A stretch of DNA of 55,760 nt from CAZWRK01 sp964635875 (GTDB lineage Bacteria > Pseudomonadota > Gammaproteobacteria > Burkholderiales > Aquaspirillaceae), in the NCBI GenBank assembly GCA_964635875.1, contig CAZWRK010000009.1, forward strand, positions 1-55,760, written 5' to 3'. Every line of letters starts with the position of its first letter. The stretch's first letter is position 1. This document shows, piece after piece, positions 47,452 through 55,760 of this stretch. A program made the translations under genes and the position numbers. The notes beneath the pieces are model-generated. The model ran no database searches, was not told where the DNA came from, and saw only the letters and a program-made list of their open reading frames with translations.

Positions 47452-48942
47452 TTATCTTACGATTGTAATTTTACCACATGAAAAAGGGTTAGCTATTTTT
47501 ATACCTGTTTCAGAAAGAATATAACATTGAAAGCCGTCAAATCCATTAGATGCCATAGAGAATCTTTTCTTAGCCTCGCTTAAGTTAATATCAGATTTAC
47601 TGGTGGGGGTAAAGTCAGGAGATGTAGATCCCCCTGTAAACCACTGTAGGCAACGCCTATTCTCACCTCCGGCACCTCGGGTAATCATCTCTAAATTAGG
47701 AATACCATCATAATCGGATAAATCTAAGAAAAACATCTCAAAGGATTTTTTAGTGAAACCCGTTACAGGATCAAAATCAGTAAAAATCTCTTTGCGGTCA
47801 AATAAGGGATTGTGAACTAATGTAAATTCAGTACCCATTAAGCCTCTGTACGTAATAAACTGAGACCCAAATGCCAGTTTATTACCCGTCTTTTTCTCCA
47901 CAAAGAAAGAAGGCTCTGCAAAATTACTGTAGGCTCCATAGGCTTTTTTCATAGCATTATCAAAAGCCCACATACCCCCCCTTCCTGTAACTACTACCCT
48001 TTTATCATTAGCACATTCTTTCCCCTGACACATAGTATCGAAAAGCATGTGTTTTAAGCTCTCTTCCGTAAGGGTACTGGTAACAATTTGGTTTATACCT
48101 GAAATTTGTTCTTCTAATCCTGAGCCTATTTTTACGGGTCTCCCATTAGCTCCTGACATAGGTATTGTCCCATCAGGGAGGCGATTATATTTACCTAGCC
48201 ATAAGTGTATTTCTTGAGATTCCAGCCACTGTTTAAAAAGCTCATATTGTTTCACGTAAGCCCAGATATCTTTTCTTGAGTCTCCACCTGCTCTGAATTT
48301 GAAATGTACTACAGTATTTTTAGCGGATCCTGTCATACCCCCACTCATACGCTGAATAGTCATTTGATTCTTAAACATCATAGGAGTAGCCTCTTTCATA
48401 CCACCGCCTTCACTACCCTCTTCAAATGAAGTATATGCCATACCGATCTCTTTCCCAATAGTTAGAGCCCCCGGCATTATAAACGCATTGGCATCGGAGG
48501 TTACAATTTGGAAAGTATAACACCATTGGGAACCACTTTGGTAGGGCTCTGCCATTACACGACATTGGGTCTGATCAGGAAATAAGCATACGTCCCCTAA
48601 TACAAAGTATTTCTCCGCAAGGGGTAGTATGAAGTTAGAAAAGTTTTGACCGCAGCGGACAGTTTGAGAGGGCGGTCCAACAATAGGGATACTCCTCAGC
48701 ATACTTCCTTGGACTGCCCACATAGTTTCGTCAGAACCAATAGTTCTTACATTTTTAGAGATATCCGAACGTCCTGTACCCTGAGTAAGCATTTGAAGAA
48801 CATTGGAAGTTTTATCCCTACCCATAATATAGATTATTGCATCTAATACATCGGGTTTCATTAATAATGCACTAGCTAATTGATTCGTATCGGTAAAGGT
48901 CCCGTCTCTGTACTGCGCTTGTTGTATTTGTGTATTTAACAT
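47452..48942 (-). CDS. Major capsid protein (HK97 fold, crAss-like), 496 residues
   Basis: Length and position (portal, then one gene, then this) are those of the crAss-like major capsid protein. Segments such as G-R-S-D-I-S-K-N-V-R-T-I-G-S-D-E-T-M-W, R-C-G-Q-N-F-S-N-F-I-L-P, S-G-A-N-G-R-P-V-K-I-G-S-G and G-S-Q-F-I-T-Y-R-G-L-M-G fit its pattern. HK97-fold subunits form the icosahedral head. No N-terminal propeptide cleavage site is obvious and no protease gene is seen nearby. The ATG is preceded by a 21-base AT-rich leader without a Shine-Dalgarno sequence, one of the few spaced junctions in the head block, which may allow its own strong translation. Confidence 0.88.
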   Translation of the reverse strand: MLNTQIQQAQYRDGTFTDTNQLASALLMKPDVLDAIIYIMGRDKTSNVLQMLTQGTGRSDISKNVRTIGSDETMWAVQGSMLRSIPIVGPPSQTVRCGQNFSNFILPLAEKYFVLGDVCLFPDQTQCRVMAEPYQSGSQWCYTFQIVTSDANAFIMPGALTIGKEIGMAYTSFEEGSEGGGMKEATPMMFKNQMTIQRMSGGMTGSAKNTVVHFKFRAGGDSRKDIWAYVKQYELFKQWLESQEIHLWLGKYNRLPDGTIPMSGANGRPVKIGSGLEEQISGINQIVTSTLTEESLKHMLFDTMCQGKECANDKRVVVTGRGGMWAFDNAMKKAYGAYSNFAEPSFFVEKKTGNKLAFGSQFITYRGLMGTEFTLVHNPLFDRKEIFTDFDPVTGFTKKSFEMFFLDLSDYDGIPNLEMITRGAGGENRRCLQWFTGGSTSPDFTPTSKSDINLSEAKKRFSMASNGFDGFQCYILSETGIKIANPFSCGKITIVR

Positions 48943-48963
48943 ATTGAATAATAAATAAATAGG

Positions 48964-50055
48964 TTATCTTCTAGATTTTAAATTGCCATTTCTTTTGATC
49001 TTCTCCTCTATTTCTGTATAAACTTCGTTACGTATTATCTTTCTGTAATCAGAGGTACCCCCCTTAAAATAATATGCAGCCAGTTTTAAAACAGCTTTAA
49101 AGTCATTATTAACTACATTACCCCATGCACTTAAATTGGTGTTAGGGTCTACAGTTAAAAGAAAGTCTAAGAAACGTTCTTTCTCCGTTTTTGTTAATGG
49201 TACTCCGAATGTTTCTTCATCGCCTCCTCTAACATAAGCTACAATGTGGTCTATATTATTTTTATAATCTAAATACTCTTTTCTTTTAAGCTCCTCTAAC
49301 TGACGCTGACTCCTTTCATAATCCGCCTTCTGTAATTCTTTTAAGAAAAGGAAAGCCTCAAGGGTTTCCGATTCCAGAGTACCACTCATCTCATAAAACA
49401 TGATCTGATCTAAAATTTTCTTAGCGGTAAACCCTGTGGTTCTTTTTAGGTATTCCTGTATAATCCACCTTTGGGACTCCAAACTGCTCAAGTCTATTTG
49501 ATCTAAATCATAATTAATATTATCTTCTTTATTGTTAAAATAATAATTAAAGAAGTCAACAGGGTTTCCATTTTCCCTTAAGTGTTGATCAAAATTAGCG
49601 GAGAGTTCGTTAGTATAATAGGGAGTGCTATTATTCTCTAAGATAGTATTGATTAAATTAGAAAGACCCGCTTCGTAACCACCTACCTCTGCAAAGGGGA
49701 TTACAAACTCATTAGAGAATTCCCAACCATTCTCCTTGAAAAGATTAAGAGCTATATCAAAACAATAATCCTCTTGAGCATGCTTTATATACTTTTGAGG
49801 AATATTATTTTTTACATATTCTGATAATTCAGTCTTATATTTAAAATAATATCTACCCCCTTCAACAAATTCTTCAGGCTCGTCCTCAATAACAAATCCT
49901 GTGTCAATAGGTTCTACAGGAGTTGGTACCCTGTCATAATCCTGGTTATAGGGGGTACCCTGAATAAAGTCATCTTCATCTTGGTATACTTCTAAATTAC
50001 TGTTATTAGGTTGTACGGTAAAATCCGATAACGTATAAAAATCATCTTGTGCCAT
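48964..50055 (-). CDS. Putative scaffold / head assembly protein between portal and capsid genes, 363 residues
   Basis: An acidic, helical protein. The N-terminal ~70 residues are Asp/Glu/Pro-rich and probably disordered (E-D-E-P-E-E-F-V-E-G-G). A central helical region follows, with a coiled-coil segment at ~235-265 (E-L-Q-K-A-D-Y-E-R-S-Q-R-Q-L-E-E-L-K-R). The C-terminus is basic (K-R-N-G-N-L-K-S-R-R). The slot between portal and major capsid genes usually holds a scaffold or protease; no protease triad is seen, and the acidic-helical-basic layout fits a scaffold. It starts three bases after the portal stop. The function is inferred from composition and order. Confidence 0.78.
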   Translation of the reverse strand: MAQDDFYTLSDFTVQPNNSNLEVYQDEDDFIQGTPYNQDYDRVPTPVEPIDTGFVIEDEPEEFVEGGRYYFKYKTELSEYVKNNIPQKYIKHAQEDYCFDIALNLFKENGWEFSNEFVIPFAEVGGYEAGLSNLINTILENNSTPYYTNELSANFDQHLRENGNPVDFFNYYFNNKEDNINYDLDQIDLSSLESQRWIIQEYLKRTTGFTAKKILDQIMFYEMSGTLESETLEAFLFLKELQKADYERSQRQLEELKRKEYLDYKNNIDHIVAYVRGGDEETFGVPLTKTEKERFLDFLLTVDPNTNLSAWGNVVNNDFKAVLKLAAYYFKGGTSDYRKIIRNEVYTEIEEKIKRNGNLKSRR

Positions 50056-50058
50056 AAT

Positions 50059-52569
50059 TTATTCTTTTTTAGGTGATTCAGGATTTAGATTAGATACCTC
50101 CTTTTTATGTGTGGAAAGTTTAATATCATTCTCTATCTTTTTTATTTCCGCATCCACTTTACGCCGAGAGGTCTCGGCTTTCTTTTTATCTAGCTGCAGC
50201 TTATCATATTCTAATATGTCAAGAATGTTATTATTATTCACATCCGCATTTAGATCCGAACGCTCCGCATATATTTTTGCCTGCGCTGCTAAAGTAGCTA
50301 CTTTAAGGTCTGTATCGGCTTTTAATTGCTCTAATTTCATCTTCTCAGTGTATTCCGTTTGTATTTTAGTTGTCTCCAGTTGTAATTGTAACTGAATTGC
50401 TTTCTGAGCGGCTGCTTCTTTTTCTTGACCTTGCTGACTGGCTCTTTCATTAGTTTTACGTTCAGCTAACTCTAGTATCCTCTCTATTTCAGCTATAGAC
50501 TTTGTTCGGGTTGTTTTTATATAGTCTTTTAGAGTAATCTCTTTTTGTTGTAGTGCAATTTTGGACAACTCTTTTAGAGTTTGTAACGTAGCCAACTCCT
50601 CATTAGAGTCTGACAGAAAAATCCCAAAATCCGAAAACTTAAATTCGGGGGTAACTTCGAAAAACCTTTTGGAGTGAGCATCGGTTACGTAAGTATATTT
50701 ACTCCCCAGCATAAACGTTGCTTGCGCCGTATTTAACAATAAATTTAATACTTTTAACTTAAACTCATTAAAGATATAGAAAATATTTTCAGTAATAGCT
50801 GAGGATTGATTGACCGATCTTTCAACACCTCCTAAAGTTTCACTGCTATTAACTTGACCCTCTCTTTGTCTGGAGATGCCCGTAATATCTGATATCTCCG
50901 CTTTAAGGAATTCCAACTGTTTTATAAGAGATCCTATAGTATCTCCCAGCGTCCTGTCTATAGGCTGGAACTGATTAAAGGTTGTTCTGTCTCCTCCGGC
51001 ACCATGTTCTAAACTATTAATAACGGCAATGCCGAACATATCCAAATAAAAAAGCCATTTTTCCTCATCCCAACCGGCGGATGTAGGTATTTGAGCTATA
51101 TCCATGACAAACCCCTTACCTTTAGCACGGCTCATCATGAGTTTTATTTGGAACATAGTAACATTATAGAGACTTTGGTAATTTTTTATTTTATCTACTA
51201 AACAATACGAGGGCTTTATACCAATATATTGACTACTACTTACGGAGAATTCCCCGAAAGAGATTTTTTTATTCTCTATAGGCCCTATATTCAAATAACA
51301 TTCCGAACCTACTCTAATACCGGACCACCTCTCTGAAATCCAGTGTACTGTTAGTGTATCTCCCGGAGCTACTTTATAATTATTATCAACAAATTCCTTA
51401 AAAAAATTACCATCCTCATCCTTTTTAGTAAGGATTCTTACCTTTTTTAGAGATTTCCATTCATAATGTGCAACACGGATACTAGTTACTCCGGTATCCG
51501 TCATGTAGTTTGTATCAATAAAAGGGCTTTCAGGTTTCCCCTTTATATTCTCTATATACTCTACATCCTCTTTAGTGAGATATTCATAATATCTATCATG
51601 AACTTCCCCCGCAGTAATATACTCAATCTCCCTACACCAACTACAATCCTCTATAAAATCTGTTTTACTGGACGTTTCATAATTAAAATTACGAGGGTCC
51701 ACTATTCTTATAGTTGGAACCTCAGTTTGACACCCTATATTTAAGACACAACAACCTGTAACTATGTAGTAATGAAATAACTTATTAAAAGTATATTTTA
51801 AGTTTTCAGTCTTAATTAACATTTCCAGCACATGTGTTGCTGTTATCTCCCCAATATCTGAAATACTCATCTTCTCCACCTGTTTTAACTCCTCTTCTAA
51901 ATCTCTAGAGGAATAAGGTTGTTGTGGTTGTTGTGGTTGTTGTGGTTGTTGGGGTTGCTGTGGTTGTTGTGGTTGCTCCATAGGAGTCTGGGGTATCGGT
52001 ATCGCAGCATTAGGATCCCCATGTAAGGACTGTTCTGCAGCGGGGGACTCCGCAGTGAGCTTAAAGGTTGACTCCATAGCTTCAATCTCCTTAAACCTCT
52101 TTTTAAAGGTTTCCAGAAAGATCTCCAGAACTTTATCCGCTTTTATTTTTTGGACATTATTTAAGTGATCTTCACCTATATTATATACAACATAGTTAAA
52201 AGGGCGACTTAACTCTTCCCCTTTTATCAGATCTATTTTTGGACTGCTTATAGGGTAATTCTTTATACTTATAGGATACTGAAAATTATCCTCAACTCCA
52301 TAAGGTTTCATTAACTTAACATACTCACTGGGGTCAAATTCACCTTCCTCAATTAGTTTTAAGTTAGTGCACATTTTCTCCTTTTCCTTACTGAACGCTG
52401 TATAATCTCCCCATAGAATATTATCAATAGCATTCATACACTCTATAGCCCACTTCTCTATAGACCCGTATTTACGGACTTTCTCCTTATCTGTAAGTTT
52501 TTGCGGAGGAAATTCATTGATGCCATTAGAAAAATTAAATACCATAGTAGTTAAATATACTTTTCCCAA
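50059..52569 (-). CDS. Portal protein (crAss-like), up to 836 residues
   Basis: Position directly after the large terminase and length are typical of crAss-like portals, which form the dodecameric DNA gate at one capsid vertex. Segments with N-Y-V-V-Y-N-I-G-E-D-H, C-V-L-N-I-G-C-Q, I-V-D-P-R-N-F-N-Y, and the helical D-I-T-G-I-S-R-Q-R-E-G-Q-V-N-S-S-E (stem/wing helices of many phage portals) support this. A Q-Q-P repeat near 206-225 forms a flexible loop. Residues ~690-836 are a long Gln/Glu/Lys coiled coil, likely the barrel. The first ATG overlaps terminase by 35 bases; the ATG at 52545 shortens the overlap to 11 and may be the real start. Confidence 0.88.
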   Translation of the reverse strand: MGKVYLTTMVFNFSNGINEFPPQKLTDKEKVRKYGSIEKWAIECMNAIDNILWGDYTAFSKEKEKMCTNLKLIEEGEFDPSEYVKLMKPYGVEDNFQYPISIKNYPISSPKIDLIKGEELSRPFNYVVYNIGEDHLNNVQKIKADKVLEIFLETFKKRFKEIEAMESTFKLTAESPAAEQSLHGDPNAAIPIPQTPMEQPQQPQQPQQPQQPQQPQQPYSSRDLEEELKQVEKMSISDIGEITATHVLEMLIKTENLKYTFNKLFHYYIVTGCCVLNIGCQTEVPTIRIVDPRNFNYETSSKTDFIEDCSWCREIEYITAGEVHDRYYEYLTKEDVEYIENIKGKPESPFIDTNYMTDTGVTSIRVAHYEWKSLKKVRILTKKDEDGNFFKEFVDNNYKVAPGDTLTVHWISERWSGIRVGSECYLNIGPIENKKISFGEFSVSSSQYIGIKPSYCLVDKIKNYQSLYNVTMFQIKLMMSRAKGKGFVMDIAQIPTSAGWDEEKWLFYLDMFGIAVINSLEHGAGGDRTTFNQFQPIDRTLGDTIGSLIKQLEFLKAEISDITGISRQREGQVNSSETLGGVERSVNQSSAITENIFYIFNEFKLKVLNLLLNTAQATFMLGSKYTYVTDAHSKRFFEVTPEFKFSDFGIFLSDSNEELATLQTLKELSKIALQQKEITLKDYIKTTRTKSIAEIERILELAERKTNERASQQGQEKEAAAQKAIQLQLQLETTKIQTEYTEKMKLEQLKADTDLKVATLAAQAKIYAERSDLNADVNNNNILDILEYDKLQLDKKKAETSRRKVDAEIKKIENDIKLSTHKKEVSNLNPESPKKE
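51919..51980 (-). repeat. Q-Q-P coding repeat within portal gene
   Basis: About seven 9-base units encode Gln-Gln-Pro in the portal, with near-identical DNA. Length may vary by slippage. The loop lies between predicted helical segments, so variation is probably tolerated. Confidence 0.9.
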
Positions 52570-54496
52570 ACCCTAATTCAGGGGGACCGGATAATTCTTT
52601 TACTTTTAATCGAAACATCTCTAAATCCTGTATTAAACACAATCCAAAAGCTATAACCCTATCAAAATTATCTGTAGTATTATAAACTAATAATTCCTTT
52701 AATAAGTTTACGTCCAAAATTTTTTCTACATTATATCTATTAGGGGCAAACTCCGTCAACAGCCAGCTACGTATCGTCTCCAGTAAAAAGTTTTTCATCT
52801 TTATAGTTATGCAGATTCCATGTGTTCTTTTTACGGTAGGATCTATAATAATATCATTAACAATATTGGGCTGTCCGCATAAGTATCGTAAGGATTTAAC
52901 CGTCTCAAAATACTGTTTCATACCCGCAACATTATTTTCATGTAAGCATTTTGCATTATAAAAAATCAATAACTTACGCACTCTCTCATAATAATCCTCC
53001 GCTTTATCAGGTCTCCCTATATAAGAAGCTACCGGTAAATCGTAAGTTTTATCTGCATTATAGATCCTTTTGTAGATATATGTAGCACCCAAAGACGGAG
53101 ATGTTTTAGAATAATCCTGAGCATATGGATCTGTCCCCGCTATGTATAATGAGTCAGGTATTATACCATTAACAGAAAACGGAAATTCATATATAACTAT
53201 GCAGCCCTTCTTAAAAGATGTTTTAGTTACAGGAAACTCAGCTTCTCTAAGCTCCGAATCCGGCGTGAATTTTAATTTCCCTTCGCAAAAATCCAGCTCC
53301 CCGCGGATACCACACGTTCGTAGTTTATTATCTCTATTAACTGTGTCTAACCAATCCTGTAATAAAGCCAATGGGAAAATATTGTTACTGGAACTTAAGA
53401 AAACATCCTCTACCTTCAGGGGCCAAAATTGGATGTATTGTAAAAGAGGCTCTATATCCTTAGCTTTTTTAAGAACCTCACGCTCCTTTATAATATAGTT
53501 TTTAGAATCTTCGGTTATTGTAAAACCCTCGGAGTTCTTAAACTGATTTAAACACATAAATCCCGGTGTAAACAAACAACACGGGTTTTCTATAGTTCTA
53601 TTTAAGTCAAAAGGTAGCTTAGGTATGTATATGTTCTTTTTTGACTTCGGTTCTAATCCGTCATAAAACGCCAACATTTTATAACCTACAGGATCATTAA
53701 AAACACGCTCGGCTTCTAAAACTTGTTCAGTATCACCCCCGGTACCAGTAGCTAAGGTAAAACCTATCTTAGAAGTCCCCCGCATCATACAAGGTCGATT
53801 AGATCCCAGAACTTTACTGAAATTCTTAAACATACCTACCTCATCCAAACCTATGAAATTGGCAGCCTTCCCTACACCATCAGTATGCTTTTCATAAACA
53901 ATCCGGTAAATAATACCTTCATTACCCTCTATCAAAAACCCACTCTTAGTCTTTTTCCGATAGCCTGAAACTATATGGTCATTGGGGGAATCTTTTGAGC
54001 GTGATCTGTAAAATTCAGTGTTAGATAACCCATTTAAGTGATTTCTAACTTTATCAAAAACATCCTGCAATTTACCTGAATCAGCTGCGCCTACCAGTGA
54101 TTTACCGGTACGGTGGAATATAAATGGGTATACGGCATTCCACGCCAGACAAAAACTCTTACCTCCTCTACGACCACTTAACCAAAGTAAATCTAAATTC
54201 TGCTCAATCGCTATTTCTATATTACCAAATACTATCCATTCTATATCTCGCAATTCCGGAGGGCCCAGATAACTAAAAGCACTGCCGGGTTTCTCTAACT
54301 CAATAGTCCCAAAATTAACATAAGAATATAACCTACCTGACATTTTAACACCCCCCACAGAAAAACCCTCAGTACACCTCTTATACTGCTCTTTCCAAAT
54401 ATCTACACATTCCTTAGTATTTCTATGTAGTTTCTTAAAGTCGCCCCTATCCAAGGCCTTCCTAAAAAGGGTGAAATTCTCGGGATTAATAGTCAT
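52535..54496 (-). CDS. terL: Terminase large subunit, 653 residues
   Basis: The packaging ATPase and nuclease. Walker A is G-R-R-G-G-K-S at 108-114 after L-L-W-L-S. Walker B is I-G-L-D218-E219. The coupling motif T-G-T-G-G lies at 250-254. The RNase H-like nuclease half starts with Y-I-A-G-T-D456-P-Y, and a second acidic patch is C-L-H-E520-N-N. All key residues are intact. The protein docks on the portal, pumps DNA into the prohead and cuts concatemers. The gene overlaps the preceding 113-residue gene in ATGA and the portal gene by 11-35 bases. Length is within the range for crAss-like terminases. Confidence 0.95.
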   Translation of the reverse strand: MTINPENFTLFRKALDRGDFKKLHRNTKECVDIWKEQYKRCTEGFSVGGVKMSGRLYSYVNFGTIELEKPGSAFSYLGPPELRDIEWIVFGNIEIAIEQNLDLLWLSGRRGGKSFCLAWNAVYPFIFHRTGKSLVGAADSGKLQDVFDKVRNHLNGLSNTEFYRSRSKDSPNDHIVSGYRKKTKSGFLIEGNEGIIYRIVYEKHTDGVGKAANFIGLDEVGMFKNFSKVLGSNRPCMMRGTSKIGFTLATGTGGDTEQVLEAERVFNDPVGYKMLAFYDGLEPKSKKNIYIPKLPFDLNRTIENPCCLFTPGFMCLNQFKNSEGFTITEDSKNYIIKEREVLKKAKDIEPLLQYIQFWPLKVEDVFLSSSNNIFPLALLQDWLDTVNRDNKLRTCGIRGELDFCEGKLKFTPDSELREAEFPVTKTSFKKGCIVIYEFPFSVNGIIPDSLYIAGTDPYAQDYSKTSPSLGATYIYKRIYNADKTYDLPVASYIGRPDKAEDYYERVRKLLIFYNAKCLHENNVAGMKQYFETVKSLRYLCGQPNIVNDIIIDPTVKRTHGICITIKMKNFLLETIRSWLLTEFAPNRYNVEKILDVNLLKELLVYNTTDNFDRVIAFGLCLIQDLEMFRLKVKELSGPPELGFGKSIFNYYGI

Positions 54497-54834
54497 AAGG
54501 TTATTTTACCATCCTTGGTCTGATCAGGTAAAGTGGTCTTTTTCTCTGTTATAGAAGTTACTCGAGCCCACTTATCTAAAGGGCAAGATTTTTTACCATC
54601 AAAGCCTGAGCGAGTTTTTAATTCTAAAGCACAACCACAGCCATGAATACCCGTAGAAGGATCTTTCTTATTTTTATCACAAATATATCTATCTAGAGTA
54701 TTAGTCCCTTTATCTGTAAATAGAGGACAGCTTTTACAAATAGACATGCGCTCAGCACTTATAGCCTCAATTTCTTTTTTTTTGAAAACTAGATTTTTCC
54801 CCCCCTCCATAACCCCCTTTATAGTCTTTATCAT
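54493..54834 (-). CDS. Putative zinc-binding protein next to terminase, 113 residues
   Basis: Cysteines at 33, 36, 52, 66, 68 and 84 (S-I-C-K-S-C-P, Y-I-C, H-G-C-G-C, S-C-P-L-D-K-W) form a plausible zinc ribbon. A similar C-x-x-C ... C-G-C ... C-P-x-x-K-W pattern recurs in small proteins encoded close to terminase in Bacteroidota phages. The role is unknown; a packaging or transcription accessory is possible. Its N-terminal 23 codons overlap the preceding gene in another frame (68 bases). The later ATG at 54747 would avoid the overlap, but the long start agrees better with the family pattern. Couples to terL by ATGA. Confidence 0.75.
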   Translation of the reverse strand: MIKTIKGVMEGGKNLVFKKKEIEAISAERMSICKSCPLFTDKGTNTLDRYICDKNKKDPSTGIHGCGCALELKTRSGFDGKKSCPLDKWARVTSITEKKTTLPDQTKDGKITL

Positions 54835-55033
54835 TTTTTTTATAATTACCTATCTGAGATATTTTAATGGTTTTATTAGAACCCTCCTCTAATAACTTGC
54901 TAATAAAAGTATATTGATAACTATTTAAGCTATTTAAAAGTTCAGTGGTTACTTGAGGATATTCCTCTTTTAAAATAGAAATAGCTTCCTCTATAAGTTC
55001 CTCAGGTAACCTCCTTTTATAAATTTTACTCAT
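54767..55033 (-). CDS. Small DNA-binding-like protein, possible small terminase component, 88 residues
   Basis: Residues ~1-65 are helical (P-E-E-L-I-E-E-A-I-S-I-L-K-E-E-Y, F-I-S-K-L-L-E-E-G) and end in N-K-T-I-K-I-S-Q-I-G-N-Y. That is a beta-hairpin like the F-x-K-x-x-x-E-x-G ... I-G-x-F pattern of HU-like small phage proteins. The last ~20 residues (G-G-Y-G-G-G-E-K-S-S) are a Gly/Lys tail read in a second frame over the start of the next gene and may be spurious. Position two genes upstream of terL invites a small-terminase role; this is inference. Overlaps the previous gene by eight bases; stop is TGA. Confidence 0.7.
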   Translation of the reverse strand: MSKIYKRRLPEELIEEAISILKEEYPQVTTELLNSLNSYQYTFISKLLEEGSNKTIKISQIGNYKKNDKDYKGGYGGGEKSSFQKKRN

Positions 55034-55550
55034 ACGTTCCTAATCTCCCTGATTCAAGTAATGAAAGTTGAATAGCCCCCTTTAAGACAGCTTCGTTACG
55101 CTCCGCTAATATATTTTGAATCTTCTTCTCCTGCTCAAATACATCCGCAGTACTTAATATTAAATTCTCTATAGTCTTAGCATTGGAATCGTTGTATACA
55201 GTAGTTTTTAAGTACTCCCTACGCTTATCTACAGTCTCCAGAAAGGTAATGAGCATCTTACGCATACTCTGGGAATCCTGGAGCTCCTTATACCTGTTTA
55301 TAACAGGCTGTAACTTCTTTTCGTTCTTCTGGAAAAAATCCGGCTCCTTTAACCAACTATCCTCAATTAATTTAACCCGGTCCGAAAAGGGCATCTCACT
55401 ATATATAGAATAGTAATCATACACAGCATATATAGCCCACATAATAGCACTACTATTCTTATTGCGTTTCTGAAGTAAATTAAACTCCTCAAGAAATAAT
55501 AAATCCCTATTATTCTGATAGTCCCAAAAATCAGGTATAGCACTCTGCAT
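55026..55550 (-). CDS. Putative packaging-associated helical protein, 174 residues
   Basis: An all-helical charged protein (I-P-D-F-W-D-Y-Q-N-N-R-D-L at the start, M-W-A-I-Y-A-V-Y-D-Y-Y in the middle, coiled-coil-like K-K-I-Q-N-I-L-A-E-R-N-E-A-V near the end). It begins the cluster of three small genes leading into terL. A small-terminase function is possible but unsupported by motif. I recall similar proteins upstream of terminase in crAss-like phages without known function. The ATG lies two bases after the TAG that closes the apparently frameshifted gene at 55553-55701, so these probably form one operon. Confidence 0.75.
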   Translation of the reverse strand: MQSAIPDFWDYQNNRDLLFLEEFNLLQKRNKNSSAIMWAIYAVYDYYSIYSEMPFSDRVKLIEDSWLKEPDFFQKNEKKLQPVINRYKELQDSQSMRKMLITFLETVDKRREYLKTTVYNDSNAKTIENLILSTADVFEQEKKIQNILAERNEAVLKGAIQLSLLESGRLGTYE

Positions 55551-55552
55551 AA

Positions 55553-55701
55553 CTAATACTTAGCTATATACTTAGTTATATATTTAAATAATACTAATAC
55601 TAAGTATAGTATTACCGGTGTAATTGTATCAAAAAAAAATAGTCAAAAACTAAATTATCACATGTTAATCCTAATTTTTTGTATGTATCTAATTTTTTCA
55701 T
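55553..55701 (-). pseudogene. Small membrane-peptide gene split by a T9 run (frameshift or slippage)
   Basis: The ATG at 55701 overlaps the upstream stop in ATGA and encodes M-K-K-L-D-T-Y-K-K-L-G-L-T-C-D-N-L-V-F-D. Read as written, it ends after 29 residues at 55612. If one nucleotide is gained at the run of nine T (55631-55639), reading continues through a hydrophobic helix (P-V-I-L-Y-L-V-L-V-L-F) and ends at a TAG at 55553, two bases before the next ATG, giving 49 residues. The neat junctions at both ends favour the longer product. A homopolymer sequencing error, programmed minus-one slippage, or a real mutation would each explain it. Confidence 0.45.
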
Positions 55702-55760
55702 AAACCTAATTTGTTTCTTAATGTGTTTCCAATAACAACGACTTCCTCAACTTTTCCTCT
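55698..55760 (-). CDS. C-terminal end of an upstream gene, truncated by the window edge
   Basis: Twenty codons (R-G-K-V-E-E-V-V-V-I-G-N-T-L-R-N-K-L-G-L) precede a TGA at 55698. The TGA overlaps the next ATG in the ATGA style used elsewhere in this module. Too short to assign. The basic, beta-then-helix composition looks coding. Confidence 0.55.
   Translation of the reverse strand, partial: RGKVEEVVVIGNTLRNKLGL

Noticed and set aside
51919..51980. Short tandem repeat as a CRISPR-like array
   Set aside because: Nine-base units without spacers, in frame and encoding Gln-Gln-Pro within the portal gene.
55557..55613. Inverted and direct TACTTAG / CTAAGTA repeats as a terminator or operator
   Set aside because: The stems are short, AT-only and lack a T-tract in a terminator layout. 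They are explained as well by repeated K-Y-I-(T/A)-K-Y codons in the extended small gene.
1..55760. Stop-codon recoding (TAG as Gln or TGA as Trp), known in some crAss-like phages
   Set aside because: Genes here end at TAA, TAG and TGA with tight junctions to the next start (for example TAG at 23049, TGA in several ATGA overlaps), so no stop seems reassigned.

Overview
The window is the leftward-transcribed virion-assembly module of a tailed phage, almost certainly a Crassvirales (crAss-like) podovirus of a Bacteroidota host. The support is: a large terminase with Walker A/B and a nuclease domain, a ~840-residue portal, a ~500-residue capsid protein, small ring-type proteins, a very long tail protein starting with a G-M-N-K-D signature, low-complexity putative cargo proteins, and a giant protein carrying the D-x-D-x-D signature of crAss-type single-chain RNA polymerases. 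The DNA is AT-rich, start codons lack clear Shine-Dalgarno sequences, and tail genes carry SprB-type repeats; all three fit Bacteroidota. TAA, TAG and TGA all act as stops, so nothing suggests recoding.

Every supported gene is on the minus strand, so transcription runs from right to left. At the right edge are the end of an upstream gene and a short gene apparently split by a 9-base homopolymer. Then come three small genes and the head block: terminase, portal, a putative scaffold-type protein, major capsid protein and three further structural genes (55.5 to 44.4 kb). From 44.4 to 33.6 kb lies an accessory-looking block of cysteine-rich, SprB-repeat, PKD-like and LamG-like proteins, probably fibres or adhesins for receptor binding. 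A 59-residue holin-like gene missed by length cut-offs sits inside it. From 33.6 to 32.0 kb is a probable lysis cassette: a membrane-anchored coiled coil, two small genes and a YkuD-like H...SAGC enzyme. From 31.9 to 24.3 kb are two ring-type tail proteins and the 1937-residue hub/muzzle-type protein. From 24.3 to 16.1 kb are low-complexity putative cargo proteins.

The left 16.1 kb is one uninterrupted minus-strand reading frame that runs off the edge: at least 5372 residues. It contains five 39-residue N-terminal repeats, membrane-like segments, long coiled coils, a degenerate zincin-like motif, a RecB/Cas4-type PD-(D/E)xK nuclease signature, Ala/Gln/Pro-rich linkers, and near the left edge an RNA-polymerase D-F-D-Y-D motif. 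It looks like an injected polyprotein-scale transcription and entry machine, and is the most striking object here.

Genes are packed with 1-30 base gaps or short overlaps (several ATGA junctions), so the module probably runs as long co-transcribed, translationally coupled units. No tRNA, CRISPR, transposon, integrase or convincing terminator was seen. Apart from the overlooked small genes no gap exceeds about 100 bases.
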